From Nymphalis io (taxonomy: Eukaryota > Arthropoda > Insecta > Lepidoptera > Nymphalidae), in contig NC_065897.1 of the NCBI RefSeq assembly GCF_905147045.1, positions 6,959,001-7,023,000 of the forward strand: 64,000 bases of DNA, in the 5' to 3' direction. The notes beneath the pieces are model-generated. The model made no database searches. It was not told the DNA's origin and saw only the letters and a list, made by a program, of their open reading frames with translations. This document shows positions 33,131 to 45,675 of this stretch, one piece after another. Each line of letters begins with the position of its first letter. The stretch's first letter is position 1. The position numbers were made by a program, and so were the translations under genes.

Positions 33131-33948
33131 TTATATTTTACAAGCTAGCCGTCGCGGGTTCGCATGGGGAGAGTAAGGGTCCATATAAAAATTATATCGT
33201 AATACAATACTCAATCGGTTTACTCGGTACAAACCAGAGTTGAACTCAACAAGATTATCAGAACTCCCATTTGCAAATGAGTTGTAACGTCCCATCGAGT
33301 TCAACAACAAGATCCCTCCATCTCTCCTCAATTTCTGCTCGCCAACTGCTGCTCCAAGCAGCGTAACTGCGCTGTCACCGACTGGTGACAGCAAACATCC
33401 GTCCTGACGAACAAGTACACTCCGGTTATCGACAGGACGGAGTATTTCTGTCTCCGTAAGAAACAACATTGCTGGCCGTGCTGCCTCAAGATGGTGGTGG
33501 ACAGCGTCGAGGTTAGTGTGGAGTCCGCGGATATTAGCGAACTCGACCTCAAACAGCGTAGGAGTGGTGGGGGTGTGCACCGCTGAACGACCGTTATTTC
33601 TCACCTGACGCGCTACCATAATTAACAGTGAACAGAGGGCGTGAAGCGAGTGACACTTTGCCACGACAACGATGGTTGAAGTGTGGAGGCGTGTTTCCCC
33701 ACAGAAGAAAGAGAGATTCCCCTAAGAGAAAATGCACTGATCCGCTGGACGGAAGGGCCCCTGAACCAATCCCCCCGTGTGGCTACTGGAACCCCACCAT
33801 CCGGTCACCAACCGACACGATGTTTCATACCGAGATTATGCGTAGCATGATGGGGCATCCTCACGAGCTGGTTAGGAACACTTGGGCCCCCGTACACTTC
33901 CACGGGCGGCCAGCGGAACAACCGTTTCTACGGGTCTCCCTGCCCGAT
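33131..33948 (-). pseudogene. Jockey/CR1-group LINE: 5' region and start of endonuclease, internally deleted
   Basis: On the minus strand the right part (33670-33948) is GC-rich and non-coding or ORF1-like. From about 33560 it reads FEVEFANIRGLHTNLDAVHH, then ARPAMLFLTETEI, the start of an AP-endonuclease-like domain with its N-R and TET motifs. A frame change leads to YLFVRTDVCCHQS. The copy then passes to a segment with DNLVEFN (minus strand, near 33250-33265). Its bases match 19 of 20 with the LINE at 17990-18010, where the same motif lies just after the RT catalytic site. Endonuclease core and RT are therefore missing. A long open frame over the region is not a real protein. Confidence 0.65.
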
Positions 33949-34210
33949 TAACCGATGATCGTGGGTTTAAATTCGGGCAAGTACCACTGAATTTTCATGT
34001 GCTTAATTTGTGTTTATCTCGTGCTTGACGGTAAAGGAAAACATCGTGAGGAAACCTGCATGTGTCTAATTTCAATGAAATTCCGCCACATGTGTATTCT
34101 ACCAACCCATATTAGAGAAGCGTAGTGGAATAAGCTCAAAACCTTCTCCTCAAAAGGGAAAGGAGGCCTTAACCCAGCAGTGGGACATTAACAGGCTATT
34201 ACTGTTACTG
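33949..34210 (+). mobile_element. Metulj-like SINE, head truncated
   Basis: Plus-strand copy starting TTAACCGATGATCGTGGG, with the B-box region mutated (GGGTTTAAATTC). The body is well preserved and the tail ends AACAGGCTATTACTGTTACT. It sits directly at the end of the LINE 5' region. Confidence 0.85.
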
Positions 34211-35110
34211 TTCTATTGGACACGGTCGAGCTGTCAAGTACTACATTATACTTCGCATTATAAGTTGTCAAGTAACACCGTGGTAAGCTTTCAAAGTGAT
34301 TTAAAAATGCACAATTTGGTGTAAGACACAATATGTACAATAAAACCACAAATAAACGTTTTTGGTTAAAATTTTCGATTCGTATTTAAAAAAATACAAT
34401 ACTCCTGTAACGTTAAGCGAAACAATGAATAGTTAATAAATTGAAATCCGCTCAACTCTGCCGTTTTTTTTATAAAATTACTACGTCTCGGTTCGGAAAC
34501 AATCAGAAACTGAATTGAAAACCTCTTAAGTCGGAACATTACTCCATTTTGGCTCGATGGGTACAATGCATTATCTATTTACTGACAATCTGTGGTTCTT
34601 AGATTTTAAGACGTCGCTAGATTTTTAATACAACATACATGTATGATAAACTCTACATGTATCATATCTAATATAAAAATAAGGTAAAACATAGTCGTTT
34701 GTACGACAGGCAATATTTAAATAGTTCGAGCCAGTGTGACATAGATTCAATTCAAAGTAAATTATATTAAATACAAAGACCGTTTATTTATAAAAAAATA
34801 TTAAGTGTTATTAATATTGCTTTGTCTTACTCAATTATAACCTGAGTTTAATTAAACTCGCTCTTACGTGACCCACCCCGCTTTTATTGTATACCTAGCT
34901 ATTACATTTATATGTCAAGTAACACGCTGAAGACCAAATAAGTAGTATAGTTTGGACAGCAAATGTCCCATCTTCTAATTACAACTATAAAGTGCTTACT
35001 CTTATCAAGGATGTTACAATATTACACTAAAACTTGAAAAAATCGACCTTTGAAATTGTTTTGAAAATTAATAGTCAATTTCTTGTCTCATTCATAGTTT
35101 TATTATTTTA
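34211..35110. other. AT-rich intron sequence
   Basis: No gene or known repeat could be recognised. Confidence 0.5.
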
Positions 35111-35316
35111 GTAATAGCCTGTTAATGTCCCACGGCTGGGCTAAGGCCTTCTCTCCCTTTTGAGGAGAAGGTTTTGGAGCTTATTCCACCACGCTGCTCC
35201 AATGCGGGTTGGTAGAATACACATGTGGCAGAATTTTAGTGAAATTAGACATATGCAGGTTTCCTCACGATGTTTTCCTTCACCGTATAGCACGAGATGA
35301 ATTATAATCACAAAAT
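35111..35316 (-). mobile_element. Metulj-like SINE, head missing
   Basis: Minus-strand copy starting GTAATAGCCTGTTAATGTCC and ending GATGAATTATAATCACAAAA. The tRNA-like head that should follow at the right is absent. Confidence 0.85.
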
Positions 35317-35370
35317 TTTATAAAGTTGATAATATAAAATTGATGTGCACAACAATAGCTTTAACGCGCA

Positions 35371-35625
35371 ATGGTGGTAGGGCTTCGTGATACCCGTCTG
35401 GGTAGGCACCACATACTCATAAGTTGTTGTACTTCATAAGCTATTTAAGAAGTAAGCCATTATTTTCTTAGGCAAAGGTCGTGACATGTTTTAGTACGCA
35501 TGGTCGGAGGCGCATTCACAATGTAAGGAATGGTCAACATTTCTCACATGCAATGTGTGTCAGTAGTGACCACTTACCAACAGGTGGCCCGATCATTCGT
35601 TCCCCTTCGTACATGAATTAAAAAA
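35371..35625 (+). repeat. Repeat A, diverged copy
   Basis: Starts ATGGTGGTAGGGCTTCGTG and GTCTGGGTAGGCACCACA. The middle is poorly conserved. The end is GTGACCACTTACCAACAGG followed by an A-rich tail. Confidence 0.75.
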
Positions 35626-37189
35626 TAAAAAGAAAGAAAACTTTATAGTTATTATACAATAGAAAAAAAGCTATTCGTGTGGTTAATTAGTATGTAACTA
35701 CAAGTACACATTAAAATAAATAGTAACACATAGCTTTGTATACCATTATACAAATATTATTTTAATTTTAATTTAAATATTATATCCCAATTTATTGATT
35801 GAATTGAAAAAAAAATCACTCATTTGGATTACTTTATTTCGTCGCAAAAAAACAAGTAAATCAAAAACTTCTATTTGAAGCTTGCAAAGCTTGTCTTCTT
35901 GCAACTGCATTAAATTTGCAAGAATTATTCAAAATTGGTACTGTGCGGTTATTAGAGACAGACAGACGGACATGAGGGTATTATAATTTATTCTGCTAGC
36001 AGTCTCGACTCTTAGTAAAAAGCTCCTTTTGTTCACAATTTTGATTCCACTTTAAATGTACTTCAGATAATATCCTATAATTTTACTTAACGTTTAGTTC
36101 TAATCGTAAATGTATTTAAGTTTTCAAAAGATAACAACTTTAAACAGGTGATTGCTGGCTGGTTTTTTTGTCACAAATATATTTTTATTTTTTCATTGCC
36201 AACAAAAATATAATATTGAAATGAATACTAACTCTAATTCTCATAAATGTATGCACGAATAAAATATAGTTGGCTAAATAATTAATTTACTGAATCTTTT
36301 TGGGGGTTAAAATTACATTTTAGTGTCCAAAGGAAGGGAAACAATCGATAATTTTCACATGTATGCAAATTGAACAAAATTATTGTAGATCACAGAATTT
36401 GCATCCCAGTAATTTACGCTATCACCACGAGCTTTAACTTACGCGCCCAATATAAGTAACTCCCACCACTCACCGCCATTTTGTTGCCATGTAAGTAGCT
36501 TAGACGAACTTCTTGGAAGTTCTTGGAAGTCTGATGTAAAAGTTAGTGTGATATGCTTTTCTTCGTTCAAATTTTTATCTCTATAAATAATTTATTTAAC
36601 ATTTAACGTGCATGTATATGTTGTATGGATTAGCCTTATTTAATTTATATTTAAAGATTGGAAGTTATATATTATTATAAATATGTCACGTGTCTAGATT
36701 AATTTGATTTCTTGTACTTGAGTACGAAATTGCCCTAAATGGCTTCAATAAAAGGATGCTAATATTCTATTTAGTAAATAAAAGGGTGGAAAAGTGTACG
36801 TAACTACGACACAGTATAATACTATTGTAGTTACTATAACGTATATATTGGTTATGATATACATAAATTGTTCAAAACAAATAAAATAAAAAAAACCTAC
36901 TGAGTTTCTTGCTGGTTCTTCTACATACATTCCGAACCTGTGGTAGCTTTACTTTTGTGCAATACTGCAACAAGACGATTCAAAAGTGCTTTTTTAGCCT
37001 ACTTGAAGAATTAACATTTTTATTCGGTTTTATTTGGTCAACTACATTATTTTTTTTTTTTTTCAACAATTAGACATTTAATATAAAATATTTTTTTTAA
37101 TAAAGATTATCGATATTTTGTGTCGAATTAAATAAATTGCGTATATCATCAATATTATGACTCAAATTACTTTGATGACCTATTACTAC
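35626..37189. other. AT-rich intron sequence
   Basis: No gene or recognised repeat. 36430-36520 is less AT-rich and contains the doubled motif CTTGGAAGTT. Confidence 0.5.
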
Positions 37190-37440
37190 CTTAACCGAAG
37201 CGATCCAATGGAGCTCTTTTTCCGTAAACGAAGAGGAAGTCTTGCCTGAGTCCGTATTTCCTGATAGGTACAATGTTGGTGTCTTCAAATCCAGAGTAAA
37301 CAGATTTCTTATAGACAAGCATGCTACATCTTAGAGCGTGTCGATGCTTAACATCAGGCAAGTCAACGGTCAAACGCTGGCGTAATAATTGTAAAAAAGG
37401 AGGTGTCAGCCCAAAAGCGGGACATTTACAAACTGTTACA
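37190..37440 (+). pseudogene. LINE ORF2 C-terminal fragment
   Basis: The plus strand reads WSSFSVNEEEVLPESVFPDR followed by YNVGVFKSRVNRFLIDKHAT, the ending of Jockey/CR1-group ORF2 proteins (W..LP..VFP..YN...FK..V.R.L). Stops follow, and then a tail with GTGTCAGCCCAAAAGCGGGA. It is a different subfamily from the copy at 17157-18825 and short. Confidence 0.6.
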
Positions 37441-40400
37441 TAATTACTTTACCAGTTACTACCTGGACATACCTGATTATGATTAACAACGCAGATACCT
37501 TTTTTTCAGTAAGGCAATAATAAAATCAATTCAATATATGCATATATATCATTTTAAAAATTAAGTTACTATATTATTTGTAAATGTTATGCCCTAACGT
37601 TTTTAGTTCAGTTTTATTCAAATAAGAATAACGTAACTTATTTAAAATAAGGTTTTATTTCAATCCGTTACATATATTTTAATAAAATCGATACCATTAT
37701 GCAATATTATTAATGAGTATAACAATCCCCGAGTAGCATATTAACGCATAATCTAGTAATGGCGTAATTGACTTTACAGTTCGCGGCATTGACGAGCCTT
37801 CCATTGCTTTATAATGCTAATACAGTGATGGTAATACATAGCAAGGTATTACTAGATATTGATGATATATATTTTGCATTGATCCGGGATCATAGCAGGT
37901 AAGCATTATTAGCAATCTTGAGTAAAGTATTACATATTTCATTATTTGGTAGAATTATTTGCTTATTGAGTATTGTTGTGTGCCGGTTATAATAATGAGT
38001 GAGCCAGAGTAATTACAAATACATATTTTTTAGTCCACTAATGTTATTTTTTTATTTGAGTTTGTATGGGTAAATCTAGTTCAAAAAAATATTTTTTTAT
38101 GCAATCTACATAGTCAATGAAGACTCAAGGTTGTGTCTAAATCAAAAACATAAAAAAATCAAGAAAATTCCTCTAATCTTTGCATTTTTTCTGATTTTTA
38201 CTCGTAATACTAAACTAATATAAAAATATAAACTTAATAATTTATCATATATACAAATAATCTAGGCCAGTGACTAGCGACTTTCTGTAAAACGCTTTAG
38301 TTTTTATTTTATAACAATAAATAGCTATTGGCGTTTACTGCATTTTATATGCAAAACACGTGTATCATCAAACATATATGTGCATATTTATTTCTTAAAT
38401 CAGTCGCTGCAGTGCTTTTGCGACGAGAGGACTACAGAAAAAAAATGACAGCGCTTTTTATTAATTATTATAAATAATTTGATGAATTGAATTTATTTGA
38501 TTTTTTTCATTTTGTACTCGTATTACAGAATTATTTACATTAAAGCCTTCAATATAAACAAATAAAATTTTAAATTTGCTAATTAAAAACTGCTATTGTA
38601 CAAATCGTATCTGCGAATTAATTAATTATTATAATCTAGTTAAACGAAATATACTATATTCTCCAGAATAATTTGTAATATATGTGCAACACGAAAAAAA
38701 ATTGAATACAAATACTAAGTTGTAGATAGAAAGAAGCATAGAAGGACGTGTAAGGGACGCGCGGGTGCTTAAAATGTTACAAGGCGCGCTCTTAAATGGC
38801 AATATGTTTATCCATGTTAATTGTGACTGTTTATGTCATATCAAAGAATGAAGAACCGATATTTGACAACATATGTTTTATTTAGTTTCAAAACTTTATT
38901 TAATTAGAATCTTACAAACATTTAATTTGTCATTTTACAAGATTTAATTAAATGTAAAGTTACCATACGTTCTCACTGTGTCGTACGCACTTTATTGGGT
39001 CTAGACTACACTCGTTGATGATTCCGGTCCCAACCTTTTAACAGTAAATTCTAACTTTTATCAATAAATTATTTTAATTTATTCTTTTTATAGTAAATAA
39101 AATAGTTCATTTTGATGTCTAGACTGCTGAATTAGAGGGCTATCGTTAATAGTGTATTCAAAGGCAGACACGTTATACTATTTTTATTCCAAACCTCTAG
39201 TCACTTTTCATATAAGACCTTTTTTGAATAAAGTATATTTTGATTTTGACATTTCGATTGTTCGTCTATCTGTCTGTCGTCAATTATCTCGTTGCTTTAA
39301 TTTCGAAGGTCGAAGTTGAATTAACAAAGTAAGAAAACTTGAAATTATAGATCTTATATTGTAGGCTACAAATCAAAGGCAAAATCTAATTCACCGACTC
39401 GAAACCACTAAAGTTTCGTGCTTAAAGACTGTTAACAGTAATGTACGTTTTTTTAAGTTTTTTTTTTTTATTTATATTACCATCGTTTTAATTATTGGGT
39501 CGTATGTAAACAAAAATGTTAAATTTTCGTTTGAGTATTTTTCTTTTAAAAATATTTTTCGTTAGGGTCGCCTGGTGAATGTTTTCACGTAGTGAGACCA
39601 ACGTTATTGCTTGGAGCGCAAGTTACGTTTAACGGTGCGTATACTTACCGGTCGTGTCGGAATCTGCCCGAAAATAAATTACACACTTTATTTATTTTCC
39701 GTCACCGTTTATAGTAATTTATTGTTCTTTTTGAATTTTATTTAACTAAAATGAAGGTTATATTTATTTTATTATGCTAATATTAGCTGAGTTAGGTGAA
39801 TATATATAATGTTAGTTTATTTATTTTTTAGTATAAACATTATTCTTTCTATAAGTCTAATCATATATTCCAGATCTATTAAAGATAAAGCCTACATATG
39901 CTTATTCTGTTATACTAGTTATTTTGTTATTAAGCGTAATAATATTTTTATCTATCTATCTATGATATGTTTGTTTATATTTATACTAATATTTAGCTGT
40001 CTACTTCATTTCCTAAAATAAAATAAAACAATCTCATATTAATTTTAATAATTTGGATAACGTCCTGTCTAAACTTCCATGGCATATTAAAATCCGCTTG
40101 TCATTACAGTCCATACATTAAAACGTGATTGAGTAAGACATACAAACTTCCTATAACATTATTTTTACCGTTCAACACTTTTACACCTTGAAAGATAAAA
40201 ACACTCTTGTTTTAAAATGAGGTTCACTAGTGTCTATGCTAAAGTCTATTTTCAGACTATAGATTTCAGGCACATCTTATTTGCATAGTGTCGTCTCGTG
40301 ACGAGATATGCAAATCATGATTACATACTTACGGTAAAAATAAATACTATTAGCCATCTGAAAGGTCAATTTTGATAAAGCAATTATAAATAGTATTGCG

Positions 40401-40650
40401 TGACACACATTTAAAATTAACTTTTTGCATTTAATCAAATGGAAAATTAAAGAAAATGTTTGATCTTTTTTCCTGAATGTTTTAATGTATGATACATACA
40501 CATTTTTTCTACGTAATACATGTATGCTTGCTTTTTTATTTGATTATATTTGAAACAGATTAATATCAGCTTACCGTGTTTTGACACATCTGTTTGTTTA
40601 TGGATCGCGAGAAATACTCGCCACTCATAATTTTACATTTTTTGTTTATG
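37441..40650. other. AT-rich intron sequence
   Basis: 3.2 kb without a recognised gene or repeat. Slightly GC-richer patches at 38720-38800 and 39560-39680 could not be assigned. Confidence 0.5.
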
Positions 40651-40840
40651 CACTAGCGGGAAAACGGGTAGTAGGATCATCTGATAGAAAGTGATTACCA
40701 CCGCCCCATGGATATCTGCAACACTGGCAGGTTTGCAGGTGCATTCCCAGCCTAAAGAATGAATAGGCTTATTTCGTGTAAGCTCCCAAGTCATATCGGT
40801 TTGAAAACACCACCGAAGAAAACTGATTCCATAAAGTACA
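40651..40840 (-). repeat. Repeat A-related element, decayed
   Basis: It begins like the reverse 3' end of repeat A (ATCTGATAGAAAGTGATTAC, then CACCGCCCCATGGATAT) but continues with a different body (GCAGGTTTGCAGGTGCATTC, AACTGATTCCATAAAGT), so it is a relative or a distinct dispersed family. Confidence 0.5.
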
Positions 40841-40950
40841 AGTACGAGCTTAGTATATCTGTCTTAAAACTATAAGCTATAATAATATTAAAATTTCACT
40901 TCAATCTGCTGAGTAGGTTTTCAATGAATCGGAAAAATCCAAGCAATAAC

Positions 40951-41213
40951 AGTAACTGCCTGTTAATGTCCCACTGCTGGGCTAAGGCCTCTTCTCCCTT
41001 TTGAGGAGAAGATTTGGAGCTTATTCCACCACGCTACTCCAATGCGGGTTGGTAGAATACACATATGGCATAATTTGAATGAAATTAGACACATGGAGGT
41101 TTCCTCACGATGTTTTCCTTCACCGTCAAGCACGAGATGAATTATAAACAAAAATTAAGAACATGAAAATTCAGTGGTGGTTGCCGGGCTTGAACCCACG
41201 ATCATCGGTTAAG
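40951..41213 (-). mobile_element. Metulj-like SINE, near complete
   Basis: Minus-strand copy from AGTAACTGCCTGTTAATGTC to the B-box GGGCTTGAACCCACG and ATCATCGGTTAAGATA. The last part of the head, with the A-box, is missing. Confidence 0.88.
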
Positions 41214-42628
41214 ATAAACAAAACACTAAATATTATTATGATTCTAGAAGAATAATATTTTTATGTTAGCAGTAACCGGAAAATAAACACTTGCATTTCA
41301 AAAGAGGTTTTAATATTGCAACGTTAATAATAACAAAGTCGGTCTGGCATACAAAGAGCTACTAGTACTAGTACTATGCGTACTGCGTACGCTTTCGTTC
41401 TGACTATAGCAAATTAAAATCGTTTACCTAATGTATTTTAGAACGAAATGAAAAAAAATTAATTATGTTTTTCTTGTTTTATATAGTCGAGATTTGATAA
41501 ATTAATAATTCATATTCTTGATAAAAATAACAATCTAATAGAAATATTAAGTCTATGTAACTCTGTATGTCGGTTTGCTTTCACGGCTAAACCACTGAAC
41601 CTATTTTGATAACATTTATTAAGCAAGCTAGTAATTTCAGGGTGATACTTAGTTTTATATATTATAAGACTTTTAATCTTTCTAAAATCTTAATATATAG
41701 TAAGAGCGTATATTGCATTAACGACTATATGCCCCAATAAAGTAAAACTTTCGTGTGAATTGCTCGTAAAATTATCACGTAGTTGCTTAAAAAATTTTAT
41801 TTTTATTTTTAATTTATACTAAGTACTAGCCAAAGCGCTTAAAAATAAAACGATGTATTTAAAAATGGAAGGTTATTACATATTTTGTTAAAAGGTTTGA
41901 AGGATTAATTGAAGTTGTATATATACATATATATTGTGAATCTCGGAAATGGCTTTAATTCAATATTGTATTTAGATGAGATAGTCGTTTTTTAAATTTA
42001 TCCATATACACAAGTGTCCTAAGTGAAAAAATGCAATCTTTAAAAAAAAATTACAACTAATTATTACAGCCAAGCAAAACTCTGTCGCCAAGATAGTGTA
42101 CTTTCATAGCCCGTATGTATTCATCGTTTTTATTACATAACAGTTACTTTATAACAAATATAATATATAATCTCTATTATCTTTCTACAATTTTCTATTA
42201 AATAAATATAAAATGGGCAAAATATCCGAAACGTTTCATATTTAAATTAAGTTTTAATTAAGTTAAAATAATATTTTATTAATGATAATATGAAATATAT
42301 AACCTACATGCTTCCTCATGTATTTTTAATGGCAATCGATTAAACTCGTTATAAGGAACACATTTTCAATAGGATTCAATGATCATTATTTAATCGAAAC
42401 CGATGAAAAAGAGGGGAGAGGCTGATTTATAAGCACAAGGGTTTTTCGACGAGTTTAAGAGATTTCTTGAATGGAAAAGTATGTTCTTACCACGCAAAAT
42501 ATTTAATTGATATTATTTGTACCTCGATAAAATTAATTGGCTATTAAATAGTAAAAAAAATATGAAATTGACTAGAAAATAAATAAACATTCGTATACAT
42601 AGTTTTAAATAACATTAATTGAAGTGCC
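41214..42628. other. AT-rich intron sequence
   Basis: No gene. At 41560-41650 a piece (CACGGCTAAACCACTGAACC) resembles a dispersed lepidopteran repeat motif that I cannot name. Confidence 0.5.
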
Positions 42629-42865
42629 ACCAATGATTGTGAGTTCGAACCCGGGCAAGCACCATTCAATTTTCAGGTGCTTAATTTGTGTTTATAACTC
42701 ATCTCATGCTAGGCGGTAGAGGAAACCTGCATATGTCGGATGCAAATCTGTCACATATGAATCCACTAATCCAATTTAGAGTATCGTCGTAGAAAATGCT
42801 CGAAACCTTCTCCTTAAAAGGATAATGGGCTTTACGCTCAGAAACGAGAAATATACTGCTGTTAC
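42629..42865 (+). mobile_element. Metulj-like SINE, head truncated
   Basis: Plus-strand copy from CAATGATTGTGAGTTCGAAC, with a good B-box (AGTTCGAACCC), to the tail ATATACTGCTGTTAC. The body is diverged. Confidence 0.8.
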
Positions 42866-44145
42866 TTTTCCATTTAATTAAGGTTTTTCTTCTAAAAGTA
42901 TACTTTTTTTGTTCGCAGGTAAAATAAAAACACCATTAATTAAATTAATCATAAAAGCAAATAATAACGTGGCTTTTAAATATAATTGTTATTAGGAAAA
43001 CAGTAAATTAACTAACTCCTCCTTTATTTTCGAAATAAGAGTATTCGCGCCAGCACGTAACAAAAGAAAATGGCGGGGCTATGTTAATCCCGCTCGAAAT
43101 GGCCGTTAATGGAAACTAATATCAATAAAAGCAAAACATCTATTACTACGAAACAATGTTTTGAGAAAGTTATATTTTTTTCAAGACAATAACTTTGTGT
43201 AACAAAATCTATGAAAATAACTGATTATACATTCGAAAAATAATAATTTTAATAATATTGAAGTTTAAATACAATATCAAATTATGTGACAATAAGTTAT
43301 TCTGACAACTGAATGTCAGTTTGATTTTTTTTAATGAGTTATCGTGTAATTAATTTTGTTTACAATTTACCTAATGTTTGGTTGTGACAGAAAATATTGT
43401 AAAGAAATCTATTTGTCTTTAAAGGAAAGGAAATCCTTGCCCAGCAGTGGGACATTAACGGAATTTTGCTTATCGATTTTGTAGAATTTAATTAAAAACT
43501 TCATTCAAACTTAGTACTTAGATGGAAACGAATTAAAGTTTAATCACTTAATACATTTTAATTGGATACACAATTATTATTTCGCTCTGAATATTCTTCT
43601 TGGACTCTATTATCGTGCCTTAATAGATACGCATTACTTACGCAATATGAATACAATGCGAATCTAAAAGGAATATAAATAAAAAATCCAATTCAGAAAG
43701 AAACAGTTATTAGCATCGGCCTTGAAGATGAAAAGATCGAAGGTAAGAAAGGTAGTAATCTCAGATTATAATTAATATGTATTTTAACATTTAATAAACC
43801 TTCGTTTGATAAAATGCATATAATTTTAAAAATAAAACTATGAATGAACTCATAAATGAATTGTATTCAGATCAAGCGATAAGCGAGGGTTTCTTGGCGT
43901 TATTTTTCCATCAAGTTCTTTGTAAACAGCTGTTTACAGACTTTTTTGTGTATATGTGTAAGTATTATTATTATTATATGAGGTAGATTAGGTAGATAGC
44001 ATACACAGCTGTGTATGCTATTGCTAAAAATCAACTCAACAGTCAATAAATTAACCAGAAAAATAAGAGCAGAGAAGAAATATTGCTACATAAACAAATA
44101 AAGAAGCAGATGGTATATTACATATATATAAGTAGTATATTAAAA
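42866..44145. other. AT-rich stretch with a SINE scrap and palindromes
   Basis: 43421-43461 matches the tail of the Metulj-like SINE (TTGCCCAGCAGTGGGACATT). Perfect palindromes lie at 43921-43938 and 43997-44020. There is no gene. Confidence 0.6.
43997..44020. repeat. Perfect 24-bp palindrome
   Basis: Half-site TAGCATACACAG pairs with CTGTGTATGCTA with no loop. Confidence 0.9.
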
Positions 44146-44262
44146 CGCGTAGATGGCCCAGTAACTAAAACAAATGAATCTTAATCGAAAATTGCGGGTT
44201 CAATGACAAGCATCTGAATAGCATGTGCTTAATTTGTGAATATAATAATTAAGCTAAGGCTC
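44146..44262 (+). mobile_element. Metulj-like SINE, head fragment
   Basis: Plus-strand 5' part only: A-box-like GATGGCCCAGTAAC and a B-box-like GCGGGTTCAATGAC, then the start of the body up to the R1-clade insertion. Confidence 0.7.
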
Positions 44263-44289
44263 AGTAGTAAATTGACGCTCTTACCGCTA

Positions 44290-45235
44290 AGGCCGCAGAG
44301 AATCATAGCGGTGTGGGTGATACGCGGATATCGTACGGTGTCGTGGACGGCGGCGACAATTTTCGCGGGCGATCCGCCTTGGGAGCTCCAGGCGGAGGTG
44401 CTCGCGAAGTGTACCGGTTCCGGGTGGAAGTGAGGTCGCGTGGCGACCGTCCAGGGTTAGAGGAAGTGCTGCGAATCAGTACTCTCGCCCAGCAAGCCCT
44501 GATTCGCAGATGGGAGGAGGATCTGAGGTCCCCATCAGCAGGCCTGGCGACAGTGGAGGCGACCCGTCCCCACTTGAGTCAATGGGTAACAAGAAAAGGT
44601 GGAACACTGACCTTCAGACTGACTCAGGTGCTTACTGGACATGAGTGCTTCGTTAAGTACCTGCACAGGATAGCGAGGCGGGAGATAACGCCCTCCTGCC
44701 ACAAGTGTGGTGCGCCTACGGGCACGGTATGCCACACTCTGATGGAGTGTGCCGCTTGGGGGCCTCAGCACCTTTCCCTGGCGACTTTAATAGGTGGAAA
44801 CCTTTCGCTGCTGAGCGTGATAAATGCCATACTTGGTAGCGAGAGGTGCTCGATGGAGATGGTCTCCTTCTGCGAAAATGTGATGTTGCAGAAGGAGGCC
44901 GCGAAAGAGTGCCTCCGCTGATCCGCTTCGCCGAAGAAGACCGGGGAAAAGACGTCAGCGCCATGCGCATCTTCTCTTCCCGCCGTGAGTGTCACCAGGG
45001 CTAGGGGGTCTCTGTACCCCGAGAACCCCCTAGGATTTGGAAGCCCACAGAGGCGGGCCAACCGTTGGGACGGCACGGTAGTATGCGCAAGCGATCCTGC
45101 GACGTCCCCCGACAAGACGGAGTGGGTACCGCTGGTTTTTTAGTGGTTATTCCGGTGCCTTTAGCGCCGGTGAGTCCCACATACCCCCACATCATGTGGG
45201 GGAAACACATAAATGTGTTTTTCCAGCGAAAAAAA
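44290..45235 (+). pseudogene. R1-clade LINE ORF2 C-terminus and 3' UTR
   Basis: The first frame reads VIRGYRTVSWTAATIFAGDP to about 44410, then a frameshift moves the protein to a second frame (VYRFRVEVRSRGDRP onward) ending at 44921. Visible are ALIRRWEEDL, the zinc knuckle CHKCGAPTGTVCHTLMEC (C-x2-C-x7-8-H-x4-C pattern) and MVSFCENVMLQKEAA. A 3' UTR of about 310 bp follows with CCCACATACCCCCACATCA and an A-rich end at 45227-45235. The RT and endonuclease are absent. The strong GC bias of this block against the AT-rich surroundings marks it as an insertion. Confidence 0.85.
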
Positions 45236-45310
45236 AGACTCAGCAGGCTTTTTCTTTGGGAAACATCATGTCATATTATCTTGATATTTTCATATAAAAA
45301 TACCATCCAA

Positions 45311-45675
45311 AGTATTCTAGTGGCTACGTGTAAGGCCGCAGAATCGGAAGTTCCTTTGTTCAAATCCTAGGTTGGGCTAATAAAATGTTATTGAGTTTTT
45401 TTGTCGAAAGCTCTCAGTAGCAGCCCGGAGTCTGGAAGTTGGAAGTTTGTACAATCACGTGCCTCGGAAAGCACCTAAAACCTTTGGTCCAGTGCCTAAA
45501 CTTTTTCGATCGTGTCGGATTGCCGTCCCATTGGATTATGCCAGTTAGTGAATGGAGAGTGCACCTGTGTTTGCGTACACACTTGTGCACTATAATAGAT
45601 ATTATGCAGCAGTTAGCTAATCTCTCTTGAGATTGGCCACCGTGGCCGAAATCGGAGGACATTATTATTATTACC
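45311..45675 (+). mobile_element. tRNA-derived SINE (family 2), near full length
   Basis: Plus-strand copy with the head (CTAGTGGCTACGTGTAAGG, B-box TTGTTCAAATCC) and the conserved body blocks, ending GGAGGACATTATTATTATTA. It lies about 75 bp after the R1-clade fragment. Confidence 0.85.

Noticed and set aside
33131..33664. 177-codon minus-strand open frame
   Set aside because: Only its start matches a LINE endonuclease. The rest is in the wrong frame or beyond a deletion junction, so it is not a single real protein.
39600..39680. Strong donor-like ACTTAC and an acceptor-like CTGCCCG 15 bases apart, suggesting a minus-strand microexon
   Set aside because: A 15-nt exon with no supporting protein similarity cannot be distinguished from chance splice-like motifs.
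44535..45210. Several minus-strand frames across the R1-clade block
   Set aside because: They arise from the GC-rich composition. The plus strand holds the zinc knuckle and conserved C-terminal residues.
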